NCBI GenBank assembly: GCA_950295325.1 | Contig: OX485805.1 | Location: 28,323,501-28,387,500, forward strand | Direction of reading: 5' to 3' | Source of the DNA: Polytrichum commune | Taxonomy: Eukaryota; Streptophyta; Polytrichopsida; Polytrichales; Polytrichaceae | DNA length: 64,000 nt | In this document: positions 49,438 to 61,193 of the stretch, piece after piece | How the letters are laid out: every line of letters starts with the position of its first letter | Numbering within the stretch: position 1 is the first letter of the stretch | The notes under the pieces: model-generated | Seen by the model: the letters and a program-made list of their open reading frames with translations, nothing else | The model's database searches: none | Told to the model about the DNA's origin: nothing | Made by a program: the position numbers and the translations under genes

Positions 49438-49655
49438 CGCTATGACATCACTTTCATTATTATTCCCGAGCTAATTGATGAAGTCCCTTCACATGCCAAA
49501 AAGAAGCTTAATTGCTTAAGTGACCAGGTATTATCACATTGGTTCCCAACCGGAAAGAGTTCCCACACATGTGCGGGCAAGAAGACCAAGCAATGAAGGA
49601 GCCCTGAGGGGGGTGGGATCCAGCTAAATGAAGATGTGATCTAGCCCGGGGCCTC
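49438..49655. repeat. Dispersed repeat upstream of PMK
   Basis: Third copy of the repeat found as an inverted pair at 14465-14810. Shared blocks run from 'atcactttcatt' through 'cttaagtgacc', 'cacattggttcccaac', 'gtgcgggca' to 'gaagatgtgatctagcc'. It begins 282 bp upstream of the kinase start codon, so it sits in the likely promoter region. Confidence 0.65.
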
Positions 49656-49762
49656 CAAAATGACACGTGTTACGATGACATTGGACAATGTGTTATGTAG
49701 ATATAGATATGGATGTGGATATATAAATATGCATAAATGTGTATATATGTATATCATTGGAG

Positions 49763-50996
49763 GTTCAACATAGGGGGATGTTTATTTCTCCCCTATGAGT
49801 TTTTAGGGGCCAATGGATAGGGGCTAGGACAACCCAAAAAAACATTGCTCTTGCATTTCTGAAGGCCACTTGTCCACAAACCCATATTGAGTACACTTCA
49901 CCTTCAAGATCCGAAATCCTATATATATATATGCACCTCCACTTAGTAAATAAGCAATTGATTGGGATTTCATTTCTGAAGTGAAATCAGCAACAAAACA
50001 TGCAAGTAACTTGGAAGTCAAAAATGCTACAAAATCCTCATTAATGCTAGGTTATAATTTTTGTGACTTACCATTTGAAGGGGTCTTTGTCATTCTAACA
50101 TGAATCTTAAATCAATATTTTGATTTTAGTGTGTATAGTTTATAGTAGTTTGGGTAATGCCTTCTACTTTCACAAGTATTCTTACACATTCAAAATAATT
50201 AAGCATGATTAAATGTAATCAATCATATAGAGCCTAATTGACCTTGATGAACCTAATTAGGCCTAATTAATTCTAAAATACACGTACTTAAATAATGATG
50301 ATTCAATTCAGAGATGAGATTTGATGTTCTTAATTACACTTGTTTAGGCTTCATTACTTGTAATTAGGTTAGATGTGCTTAAATATGTATGAACACCTGT
50401 AGAAACTTGGGCCTTGCGCTTAATTACATTTAATTATGGGTTTTTACACTTGATTGCATTTAATCAGACTTAATTAGTTTGAATGTGGATGCATACTTGT
50501 GAAAGTAGAAGGCATTACCTGAACTATTATCAAATATACATATTAAAATCAACACATTCATTTGAGTTTCATTTTAGAATGACAAAGACCCCTCAAAATG
50601 GTAAGTCATCAAATTTATAACCTCAATACTAATGAGGATTTTGTAATGTTTTTTAATTACATTCTTTATGGACGATTTAACTTCGGAAATGAAATCTCAA
50701 TCAATTGTTTATTTACTAAGTGGAAGTGTGCTTGCGCACACACACACATATGTAGGATTTTGGACCCTTGAAGATGAAGTGCACTTAGTATGGGATTTGT
50801 GGACAAGCAGTCTTCAAGAATGCAAGGGCATTGTTTTTTTTTGAAATCATGCGGCAACAATTTTTGGTCGGGTTCATAAAATCTTTACTTCTTTTTTCTT
50901 TCTTCTTTTATTGGGGGGGGGGGGAGGGTTGTCCCAATCCATATCCACCTCCCCCTAAAACCTCGTAGGGGGCACATTTAATGTCCCTTGTTCAGC
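49763..50996. mobile_element. Foldback element with long inverted repeats (~1.2 kb)
   Basis: The left arm (49763 to about 50190) and right arm (about 50450-50996) are inverted copies with indels. Matching blocks include 'gaatgcaagggcattg' with its partner, 'cacttagtaaataa' with 'ttatttactaagtg', 'gacaaagacccct' with 'aggggtctttgtc', and 'taatgccttctactttcaca' with its complement. The loop (50200-50440) is rich in TAATTA. Terminal sequences are GTTCAACA on the left and GCTGAACA on the right (reverse complement). It has no coding capacity and I could not find a secure target duplication. Class unknown; MULE-like is possible. Confidence 0.7.
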
Positions 50997-53689
50997 ATTT
51001 GCATGTTTGGATGGCCTAACTTATGTGACCACTTGTAGAGAAAGAAATTTTTTTTTTGTACTTCTTATGTATTTGAATCTCAACACTTTTAGCATGTGAG
51101 TCATTGGCAATTGTCATGTGTCATTGGAAGAAATATAAAAATCTATCACAGTGGTAGATTTGGAGATTATTCAATGACGTAGGGCAATTTCTAGTGACGA
51201 AAGTCAATTAATGAGGACTCGTATGCTTAGATTGCACCTTTGATTTTGAAAAATCATATTGACAATATGCATTACTCACAATTGCCAACCAGTTGACACA
51301 AACCATGGTTCATTCCAACATTGAAAATTGCAAATGGAGTTGGAAGTGCCCACGTAAGGGCCACATATCTTAACCCTTGACAACCTGGAGCATATTATGG
51401 TTTCATTAGATTATCTAAAAAGTAGGCTTTCTAGAGCTTAATTTTAATGTAATTTTATAAAAAGTTGTTGCTAATGATTATAAGATCACATCGATATGGT
51501 AGTAGTATTTAATCATTTCATGATGTGTTTACAACCAATTTAGAATTGATAAAATTCAATAAATTATGATAAAGACATGCAATAAAATTATAGTCTAAAC
51601 CTTTGAGATTATCTTAAGAATATATACTCACTTTGAGGTAAGGGAAAAAAAGACATCAAAAATTTGGCATTTTTCAATCAAAATGATACGAAGTTACTAT
51701 ATCTAATAACTTATCAACAAATGGAAGAAAAAAAAAAGGGACTACAGTACTCTCAACGTCCAGAGGTAAAGTTAGTTCATTCTTGACTTTGAAAATCTAT
51801 TGTGAACAACCATCTTTTCATGTTGGAATGAGATCACCATCATTGACAAGAAAATTCCACAAGGAACACAAGGACACCTATTGTGACCTTCCTAGCACCT
51901 TCCTTTTGGATGAATTTGCCTTCAAAGTGTCATTCATAATCCCAAAACGGGCCTCTCATGAAGTTAAGGGTTTAGTTCTCATCAACAACACCAAAGGTTT
52001 TTATACAATGCACATATACACATGTTTTAACTATATAATTCTTGAGTGCGTAATACACATCTTCGAGTTTCATTCAACGCATATAGTTGAAGTGGGTTTG
52101 AAATAGGGTCCAAGACCAAAGAAACTTTGGAAACCGAGCAATCTTATTGTTTGAGGGAAACAAATTGAATCGAAAGAGTCTACGTTGAGGAAAGAGTCCC
52201 AAGTATGGAAACATGATATGGGGCTGATATCGCACCACTTTCTTGCCAAAGTTGGACGATTTGGACTCAAGAAAATACTACACCCAATTTGAGAAACCAA
52301 ACGTCATGCAGAGATCCAATCTTTAGCCCAAAAGTAAGATCTATGGAGAAGTGTCTTAGTCCCCAAGTTTCTTGGGACCCAAACCATGATGTACACCGTA
52401 TACCACCACCCTTACAAGCAATGAAATGAATGGTTGAGTGGCATGACAACTTTTGTTTCCAAAAAAAACTAAAAAAATTTAAAAATTCATACTTGCTCAA
52501 GATCAATATAAAAAACCAAGTGTCAAAACAATTGAATAATGAGTTGCCTCACTCTGATATGACACAATGAAAGTCAAGAAAATGGATACACCTGATATGG
52601 ACAATGAACCTATACAGACTTCTAACACATGCTAGATGCACGTCTAGGTCTAAAAACCCCACCTCTAACAAGCATTTCGTGATTCTAATTGTTTACCTCA
52701 TACCTCACCATTTTATAGGTTGCTACAAAAAGGAATTGGTGTTCAAAATTCGAAGAAGTGTTCTCTAAGTGGTGATGAAAGCTAGAAAGCAATTTGTCAC
52801 CTACCAACTTTCATCATTGTAAGGTTTACAAGGGAAGTAGCTAACCCCATTTGTTTGGTAATTTCTAAAAATAGACAACACATATGATATATTTTGAAAT
52901 AATGAGATCGTAAGAGACATCCCCAAAATTTGGATGTAATTGTCCATACTTAGATGAGAACATGTAATATCAGCCACATGTGGCTTCATCGCTTTGGTGA
53001 TTGTTGCCATTTGGGCTTTTCTTGAAATCTTGAAAAAAAATTGGTTACAAGGGAGGCGCCCAATGCTCCACACTCTAAATTAGAATCTCAAGGTATGAGA
53101 CATTTGGACTGCAATCTACAAGTACGTACCTAAGTGATGTTACTTAGTGGAGTCCACCCTCCAAAAGGAAGGAAATAAACCGACCTTGAAGTTTGGTAAA
53201 CATCACGAGGTGATTCAATAGTGTGTGTCTCCCGCGATTAGCTGCCTGGGGGAAGGGAACGTTGACGGAACTTCATTTGGGACAACAACAACTGGCAACA
53301 ACCTAAGGAGCTTGTAAAAAGAAGACAATGTCAATGTGCGTGAAGGGTCGATTGTGTGGGCCCATGCCATTTATCAATTGAAAGAAACATGTGTCAGGCA
53401 ACAAGATCATATGGAAGTGAAAATAGAAGGCGATCACCTTGTTAGTTGTGGGTATATAAAGGCTGGTGTCCTTGTAATTAGTACACTCATTGTTCTAAGA
53501 GTTTCAAGTATAGAAAAATTCTACAAAAAAATGCCTTCTAATTATTTTGTTTCTTTATGTAAATAAAATTGCCTATATCTTCTTGAAATGTTGTTGTGAT
53601 ATTGCTTGTTATTTAATAGAACTGCAAATAAGAAGAATGGGCTCCCATTCACGTCAGTTTAGGAAACGCCCATGTTATTTATATTCTTA
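50997..53689. other. Intergenic, no gene recognised
   Basis: Contains one arm of a dispersed repeat (about 51280-51400, inverted relative to 39640-39750). The plus frame at 51783-52106 is the longest but shows no recognisable domain. Nothing else is supportable. Confidence 0.35.
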
Positions 53690-53703
53690 TTTATATATAT
53701 ATT

Positions 53704-53710
53704 TATATAA
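53704..53710 (+). promoter_or_regulatory. Candidate TATA box of the transporter gene
   Basis: TATATAA within a TA-rich stretch about 340 bp upstream of the chosen ATG (54051). The following sequence becomes GC-rich with CGT triplet runs, as expected of a 5' leader. The surrounding TA-repeat makes the assignment uncertain. Confidence 0.35.
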
Positions 53711-54050
53711 GAGGATTCCGTAATAACATAAACATTTTAAGCGTTCCGGTGTTCTTGGTCCCTCCTGGCATATCAGAGAGCGCCACGTGTACAGCAGTGG
53801 GAAGATACACACTCTCGTCGCCGTCGTCGTCGTCGGAGCAGCAGCTCAAGGCTCCCACGAGCCTCTTCCTCATGTTCGCACTGCGCTCTGTAGGACCACC
53901 ACCTCATTGTGCCCAATTTTATCAACGAGATACAGCAATTCGGTACTGGCTTCCTCGGAGGCAATGTGGGCACAATTCATCGCAATGGGCGCCTGACTCT
54001 GAAGCTTTTCGTCGCCAGCCGTAGACAGACGAGAGTGATTGGCGAGAGGG

Positions 54051-57000
54051 ATGAGGGTGGCCAGCAGCAGCGCGGCTTCGGAGGGCGTGAAGGAGAGGCG
54101 ATGGGAGGAGCGGGAGCCGTTGCTGCAGCAAGATGAGGAGGCGCTGGACGTGGAGGGAGCCGGTGGCGGTGGTGGTGGGAAGAAGAAGCCCCCACCACCA
54201 CCACTACCACCAATTAATCCGTTGCGAGTGCGCGCTTTCTTCGTCGCTGCGGTCCTCACTGTCTTCACGAGCTCCCTGGTACCATCCATCACCTCCCGTG
54301 CCTCTATTTGGCCTTTCCAGATTGCAATCAATCATGCAGGGGTTTGGGTTGAGGAAGACATGCCAATGCCAGTTCCACTCCTCCCGTGTGAAGGGATAGG
54401 CTTGTGGTGCATTTGTGTAGGTCCAATTGGTGTGAGGTTAGGGAGGAAATCGCAGGGATTGGGGGTTCAGCTGGTGCGGATTGAAGCCCGGCAACTGCAT
54501 ATACACTGGGTTTTTCTATGCCGATACCTGTGGTGTTGGGAACCGTAACCCTATCGTTTGTCCTCATTGTCTTCACGAGCTCCCTGGTACCATCCCCTGC
54601 CTCTTTCAGCCTTTAGGAACATGATCAACTCCTATGCAGGGGTTTGGGTCCGGGAAGACATGCCAACTTCACTCCTCCTGTGAAGAGATAGGCTTGTAGT
54701 GCATTTGTGTAGGTCCAATTGGTGTGAGGTTGTAGTGAGGAAAACGCAGGGGTTGGGATTCAGCTAGTGCGGATTGAAGCCCGGCAACTGCATATACACT
54801 GGGTTTTTCTATACCAATGCATGTGGTGTTGGGAACCATAACCCTATCTATTGTCCTCATTGTCTTCACGAGCTCCCTGGTACCATCCCCTGCCTCCTCC
54901 ACCTTTCAAAAATGTGATCAACTACTACACAGGGGGTTGGGTCGACGAGGACCTGCCAATTTCAATTTCACTACTCCCGTTCGAGGGATAGACATAGATT
55001 GCAATTGTGGAGGCCCACTTGACTGAGGTTTAGGATTGAAGCTTGGTCAACTGCTTGAAAACTGGGTTTGTCTATGCCAATGCTTTTGGGGTTGGGAACC
55101 AACTCGCATTGTTTAACCCTATCTTGTGTCCTCATTGTCTTCACGAGCTCCCTGGTACCATCCTCTGCCTCTTTCACCCTTTGGAATGCGGTCAACTATT
55201 CCGCAGGGATTTGGATCGAGGAAGGCATGTCAATTGCACTCCCGTTCGAAGGGATATGCTTGTGGTGCATTTGTGGTGGAAGTCCAATTGGTGTGAGGTT
55301 TAGTGAGAAAAGACAGGGTTTGGGGTTCAGCTGGTGCGGATTGAAGCCTTGCTATGCGAATGCTTTTGGGGTTGGGAACCAACCTGCATAACCCAACCCT
55401 TTTCTTGATCTTCTGACCTTTACCCTGGATTCCCACTCTTGTACGGAATTGTTATCCCTTGTTAGATAGGTGTGCCAAAAAGTGACGTCCATGCTAGTGC
55501 AACGAATGTGAGCATGTCAGCCAACGTTTACCTCTTTTTTAGGGGCTAACTCTGTAATCTGCAAGTCGAGAAATTTTGTGGGTTACAAGCTCACACGACA
55601 TTGTGCGCAGTATTTCATGTTAAGGTTCAAAATCAATCTCTCTACTTGTGCACAATGCTCAAGTGATTCTGTATAGGTGACTGAACCTCCTGAAATTGTG
55701 ACAGGGTATACTGACAACGCTATCACAAACCGGTGGAGGGTACAAGTATGACTACGCGACAGTTCCGTTCTTATCCGAGTTTTTGAAGGTGAATATATTG
55801 TTCACAAATGAATCGACTGGTGTCTTTGGGTAGATGTGAAATTGCAACCTCTGGCATTGGGTGAATTCTGCAAGGAAGGTTTGAATATAAACCAGAAGTC
55901 CCAGTAAAAGTCCCAGTAGTTGTTTAAAGAGACATGCAGAAAACTAGCAATTGGGTTTCTTGGCAGCAACTATTTGCAAATATTAAATTGATTGGAATGA
56001 TCTGCATGTAATATACGTAGTGATTCACAATCTAAAATTGCACACAGTGCAAGTGACAAGTTGACTTCCATTCTTCTATATTTCTGAGATTGATTGGATA
56101 TTATTGATGTTGTGTGCAGTTCATGATGTGTGCATATCTTCTGTGGAGGGAGTATAAGTCACCAAAGCCACCCTCTATTACAACAAACTGGAAAAGTATA
56201 TGCTTGTATCCCATTCCGTCTTTGATTTATCTTGTGCACAACAATGTGCAATTCGCAACTTTGACATATGTGGATACTTCCACATATCAAATAATGGGTA
56301 ACCTGAAGATCGTCACGACTGGTATTCTGTTCAGGTGAGCTCATCATATTGGTAAGCTCAATTTTTCCAATTGTCTTTGTCCAGATCAGACTGTGACTTA
56401 ATCTTGTGTTGAATGACCTCAAAGCCTATTTTAAAATCATTACTCTGGGGATCTCATTTTTTACTTGTGTTGCACATAGCACTACGTTCAAAAGTCAATC
56501 TTGTTTTAAATTTGAAACCTGCACCTGTGTAAGTCAAGGCAAACAGGGTGCCTGTAATTGAACACCCAACGCTTGTGTGTTTACAGGGCATTCTTGAAAA
56601 AGAAATTATCAATGCTTCAATGGATGGCAATAGTGCTTCTGGCTGTTGGTACAACAGTTAGTCAGGTGAGACTTCCTTTCTCTACACATAGGTGTATTCT
56701 ATTCAACTGAGAATGGTGGTACCTATACTTTTCTATTTTCTTACACTTGTAGTACGTTATAAGTGTAGGCACTTTGCTTGCCTAAACAAACTTTACTTTC
56801 ATGTTACATCATCTTTATTACAGGTCCAACCATCCACAGTGTCACATCCAGCACCATCACTCAAGGAAATAATTAGTTTGTGACGAAATTGATAAGCTAT
56901 AAGATTCTTTTACCTGATTATGTGAATTTCCTCTGCAGGTCAAAGGTTGTGGGGAAACTGATTGTGGAAGCCTGCTGTCCGCACCATTAGAGGGGTACCT

Positions 57001-59005
57001 CCTAGGTATACTGTCCGCATGCCTCTCAGCTTTGGCTGGAGTTTACACTGAATATCTCATGAAGAAGAACCAGGACTCACTCTACTGGCAAAACATGCAA
57101 CTATATGCGTAATTCCTTCCTAAACCAGAACTATGAGAATGCTGATTTATATGTCCAAATTGCATTTGTGAAGGACAATAGAGTTATCCTCTAACTCAAC
57201 ATGACTTTTGGTTGTTTTGCATTCAACACCTTCCATGTTTAGTAAGTTTACAGTGCATCCTTGGAGGTATTTTGGAGGTTTGAACAAAGAGCATTCTAAA
57301 TCAACTCATTGAGGGTCAAACTCACTTTGGCATGCCCAAGAATTTGTTAAATGAGTTTGATTCTCATTGAACTGAATTAGGTTGCTCATCATTCAAAATC
57401 AAACATTACCTCCAAGCATGCACCACAAGTGGAAAGAAAGTACTAATATTGTATGCAAAACAATCAATGAAATATCAGAAGGGACCAAAATCCGATGAAA
57501 AGTCCCAATGAATGGAAGGTAACTATATTAGTCATGATCTTTTGGGAATTTCTTTGGTCTTTTTAGTTAGTCAGCCATTTCACAAAATATGATGGCCGAA
57601 GCTTTGGGGAAGTTCTCTCTCTCAAACTTACAGTATGAACTTGATCCTTTTTACAGATTTGGAGTGCTTTTCAACATGGCACGCTTGACTGTAGACGATG
57701 TAAGGGTGAGCTTTGCAAAAGGCCCATGGTGGTTACGGCTGTTCAGTGGTTATGATCTCGTGACCTGGCTGGTGGTTTTAAACCTTGGCTGCACTGGTCT
57801 CCTTGTGTCGTGGGTGATGAAGTATGCCGACAACATAGTCAAGGTACAGTTCCACTCTTTTCTGAATGTCATGCTCAGGGCCACTTTATACACCAGAGCT
57901 TGAGGGCCCATGACCATTCAAATTTAAGATCTCTCATTGGTGGAAAATGCCAAGATCTGTCTCACTTCATTTTACACTAGAGCTTAAGGTTCTGAAGAGA
58001 CCAAGGAAGTTTGAATGGATGAAAAATCTACATGGCGTGCAAATAATGTTTCAATGTCTACCAGATTTTGCGTCCAGCCCAGCTTGAAGAGGTGGGCCTA
58101 ACATAAAACTGGGAGACCATGACAGTTCAAAATCTCAAAACCCTTGAGAAGGATGAGTATTGATGGTATTGAAATAGCATTCAGTTGAGAGCTCAGTTGC
58201 ATATGTCTTTACACAATACTTGAAGGCCCGTTACCACACAAAATTCAATATCAATTTTCCATGGTACAGCCTTTGGATGAGTTTCAAGGCCCCTCACAAT
58301 ATCAGTCACAGATGTTGGCCATGGTGTAAAGTGGTGCTCAGTGTCTCGGTTATCTGACTCTGATTCTGTCAAGTTGAAGAGTGTGAGTTCATTGATATTA
58401 TATTTGATGGAGGCACAATAGATGTATGAGTTGTATGCTAATTTTATATATTTGATAGGCGAAATCACTCAACGATCAATGTCATATCCATGATTTTACA
58501 TTAAACTTATGCTGGAAAGTTGACTTTAAATTGGCCTGCCGATTGTAATAATTGTTATTTTTTGAGGCAGACTTATTTTAAGGAAGGCTAAGTGACTGTT
58601 GTTCTTTGCCAGGTCTATGCCACATCCATGGCTATGCTACTGACCATGGTAATTTCCATCCAGTTGTTTGAATTCAGACCAACTTTGCAGGTATGCAACA
58701 CCTGCTAATTCCTCATTCCAGTCCTTCCAATACAATTTGAAAATGTGTACAACAAATTTTTTGATGATGTGATCTTGAAATTCAGTAAATTTATTTGCCT
58801 TCTAACAAACTGGGCTCAATTGTTGTGTTTATGATGGATTATATGGCAGTTATTTCTGGGGATCTTGATTTGCTGCATGTCTCTTCAATTGTATTACACC
58901 CCTGTGGAGTCACTTGTGGATCAAGGTTCACCTCCTTCAACAAAATCCGCAGAGTCTCTTGTCTCCGAATCCAATGGCAAGAGGAAAGGCTCATCATCTC
59001 AATAG
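54051..59005 (+). CDS. Golgi nucleotide-sugar transporter, CMP-sialate transporter-like
   Basis: Exons: 54051-54278, 55705-55788, 56120-56334, 56587-56665, 56939-57108, 57657-57843, 58613-58690 and 58850-59005, all GT-AG and phase-consistent, encoding 398 residues. The protein follows plant members of the SLC35A/Nuc_sug_transp family closely: 'GILTTLSQTGGGYKYDYATV', 'HNNVQFATLTYVDTSTYQIM' and 'NLKIVTTGILFR' (substrate-pocket region), 'YTEYLMKKNQDSLYWQN', and 'GLLVSWVMKYADNIVKVYAT'. Such proteins have about ten membrane helices and exchange a nucleotide sugar for a nucleoside monophosphate across the Golgi membrane; the substrate cannot be told from sequence. The N-terminus has about 60 extra residues (charged, then poly-Gly and poly-Pro) before the first helix 'RAFFVAAVLTVFTSSL'. 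Three tandem copies of the end of exon 1 lie in intron 1, and intron 5 holds a MITE. Confidence 0.95.
54518..54586 (+). other. Candidate alternative first coding exon (copy 2)
   Basis: ATG 54518 opens 23 codons ending in '...VFTSSL' at the same CTG|GTACC donor and phase as exon 1. Splicing to 55705 would give a transporter lacking the long N-terminal extension but keeping a complete first helix. Expression is unproven. Confidence 0.35.
54817..54879 (+). other. Candidate alternative first coding exon (copy 3)
   Basis: ATG 54817 opens 21 codons in phase 0 to the repeated donor, encoding a hydrophobic segment ending 'VLIVFTSSL'. It has the same logic as the copy at 54518 and would yield an N-terminus of about the length seen in other plant family members. 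Confidence 0.35.
55074..55154 (+). other. Candidate alternative first coding exon (copy 4)
   Basis: ATG 55074 opens 27 codons in phase 0 to the repeated donor, ending 'CVLIVFTSSL'. It is the copy nearest the shared acceptor at 55705. Confidence 0.33.
57171..57525. repeat. MITE in transporter intron 5
   Basis: Second copy of the element at 46805-47135, sharing 'ggacaatagagttatcctct', 'caccttccatgttt', 'acctccaagcatgcaccaca' and 'ttgtatgcaaaaca'. The inner inverted repeats span 57210-57465. Confidence 0.8.
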
Positions 59006-59314
59006 CAGAGAAAATACAGAGTTGATGACTCTGACATGTACTATCACGTGATCATACAATTTTCTAGTAAAGGTTTATGGCAGGAATTTTTTACTCACTT
59101 TTGTATGCCACAGTTTGTGTGCGTCATCATACATCTGAAAGAAACGTTGTCTTTGTTGTCATTGTGTCCATTAGATAGACTTATGCCCAACAGATGTTGA
59201 CATATGTTTCTTTCAGATGTTGTCAATGTGTCCATATGTTTAATAGACTTATGTCTAATTGTTGAAATTTTGTAAACCATGAAGGATTATGTACCTGGAT
59301 GGAAATTATTGAAC

Positions 59315-59551
59315 TACACTGACATGTGCAATTAGGTTGCCTTCGCAAATAGGTACCTTTTTACCCTTGAAAATTGCATTTGGTCAGAATCAAATCACAA
59401 AAGAGTTATAACTTTGTTTACACATCTATATAGCAACCACAGTCAAAAATTAATTTATGTGTTTTGTTGCTGTGGTAATAGATATTCAGAATATTGTGGA
59501 ATGTCAACAAATTGGTGTGGGACAACCTAATTGCACATGTCAGGTAGTGTA
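59315..59551. repeat. MITE, TGACATGTGCAATTAGG family, copy 1
   Basis: Near-perfect inverted ends: 'tgacatgtgcaattaggttg' on the left, mirrored by 'caacctaattgcacatgtca' on the right, each bordered by TACACT/AGTGTA. About 237 bp, non-coding, 310 bp downstream of the transporter stop codon. Confidence 0.8.
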
Positions 59552-60840
59552 CCTTTGGCTTATGAACAAAGGAATTTCAGTTATCCCAAACTTTCAAGTC
59601 TCAGATATTGTTATCCCTCTTTAATATGACAGGCTTGGTTGTGCAAGAAGTGTTGTTTTATTTGAATGCCGTACTCTTGATAATATGACATTTTGGCCTC
59701 AAATGTCATATTTTTGAGGTTTTTCAAGAAAATGGTGTATTTCAATGTAAACTGTACATGTTTTGGACTAAGTTCAATTTTGGTCCAATACAATATTTAG
59801 TCCAATACAATATTTAGTGCAGTACCTGAAATGGAGAGTTGTTCAGGTTGTTGGTGCCATAGATACATGGCCACACTTACTTTCTACATGCTCAAAATCC
59901 CCACATAAAAGGATTGCATATAGCACGCCATAATAAAGCAGTACACCAAATCACACATACACTACAATCAAATAAACATACGAGATACTACACACTCATA
60001 AACGCGGGTCCCAAGACACCTCCAAAATCACGTAGTGTGGTCATGGACCTTCAAGTGTAGTGTGCAGTCATATGTGACTGGGCACTCAACCAAATGCTAT
60101 TTCAATGAATTTCTATTCATGTGGGTCCTCACACATGATAAAATAGAATAAACCAACGGTTGTAAGCGTTTGTAGTGCCATGGTCTCCCAGTTTTGTGTT
60201 AGGCCTACCTCCAAGAGGCAGTTTTTGAAAATAATCCAAGTGACCATGAAACATGATCCATTTGATGCCATGTAGGAACCCATGTAGACTTTACATCCAT
60301 CTTGCATGCACATACTCTGTTGGTCCTTCAAGCGTAGTGTGAAGCGAACTTGGACCGGCTCCGCCTTCTCCACCAATGAAAGTGCTTGAAGTGTATTGGT
60401 AACGGGCTCTCGGTCTCGTGTGTGAAGTGGCACTAGTATTACCAAGTAGATGTGGCCCCTGGGAATATGATTAGGGGATGTTGGGAGCTCAGTTTGAATG
60501 TGAATCTCCATGGACATGTTTTTGCATCCCATGGCTATATTCTTAGGGCCCACAAATTTGAACATACAATGCTTGGTAATGTTATTGTATTCATGCACTT
60601 CACCCATGAAAGACCTCACTACTTTACCTTATGATAAATTGTGGGTCATTGTTTAGTGTTATGGGATGTCAAAATTTAGATAATAGCATAATTTTCTACA
60701 AAGTAAGTTATTTTTGTTCCTTTAAGATGCACACCGCTTATTTGTGTTGTGTTAGTACAAGTAGATATCCTTACTAAGAATTTACAACACCGAGTAACTA
60801 TAAATTAATACACAAAGTATCTATCATAATTAATGTTATA
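59552..60840. other. Intergenic with dispersed repeats
   Basis: The minus frame at 60113-60619 (168 residues) is the longest here but has no recognisable domain. Parts of 60000-60230 resemble, in inverted orientation, parts of the transporter intron at about 57890-58340 (shared 'aactgggagaccatg'/'catggtctcccagtt'). I treat it as a repeat rather than a gene. Confidence 0.35.
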
Positions 60841-61058
60841 TGATCAATTGTGCAATGAGGTTATCTTCACAAATAGGTTGTCTCTTTACCCATGCAAATT
60901 ACCTCGAGTCAAAATCACATCACAAATTTGTATATTTTGTATTTTTCATTTTTTTAGCATTCATATTATAATAAAATCATGTTATGTGTTACAATTGTGA
61001 CAATATGGTGTGTCCAATAAATTAGCATGTGGCAACCTAATTGCACATGTTAGGGTAG
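60841..61058. repeat. MITE, TGACATGTGCAATTAGG family, copy 2
   Basis: Left end 'tcaattgtgcaatgaggtta', right end 'ggcaacctaattgcacatgt'. The interior shares 'cttcacaaataggt' and 'tttaccc' with the copy at 59315. More diverged than copy 1. Confidence 0.7.
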
Positions 61059-61193
61059 TCAAGGTGAGGATTATTTTTCTCTTATAATCATAGTATTCAT
61101 TGAGTGCATTCATGAAGCTCATGAGATGATTGTAAGTAGGTGACCGTATGTGTACGATGTATAGATGATTTACCTTCAACTTTGTAGAAAGGT

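Larger units (their letters stand above)
54245..55400 (+). repeat. Tandem repeat of exon 1 end plus splice donor
   Basis: The string 'gtcttcacgagctccctggt' occurs at 54261, 54569, 54862 and 55137 (spacings 308, 293 and 275 bp). Blocks such as 'ggtgcatttgt', 'gtccaattggtgtgagg' and 'gctggtgcggattgaagcc' recur between them, with a partial last unit to about 55400. The first copy is the functional end of exon 1; the others lie in intron 1. Confidence 0.9.

Noticed and set aside
60113-60619. 168-codon minus-strand open frame
   Set aside because: No family resemblance, and neighbouring sequence is repeated in the transporter intron, so it is more likely a repeat-derived chance frame.
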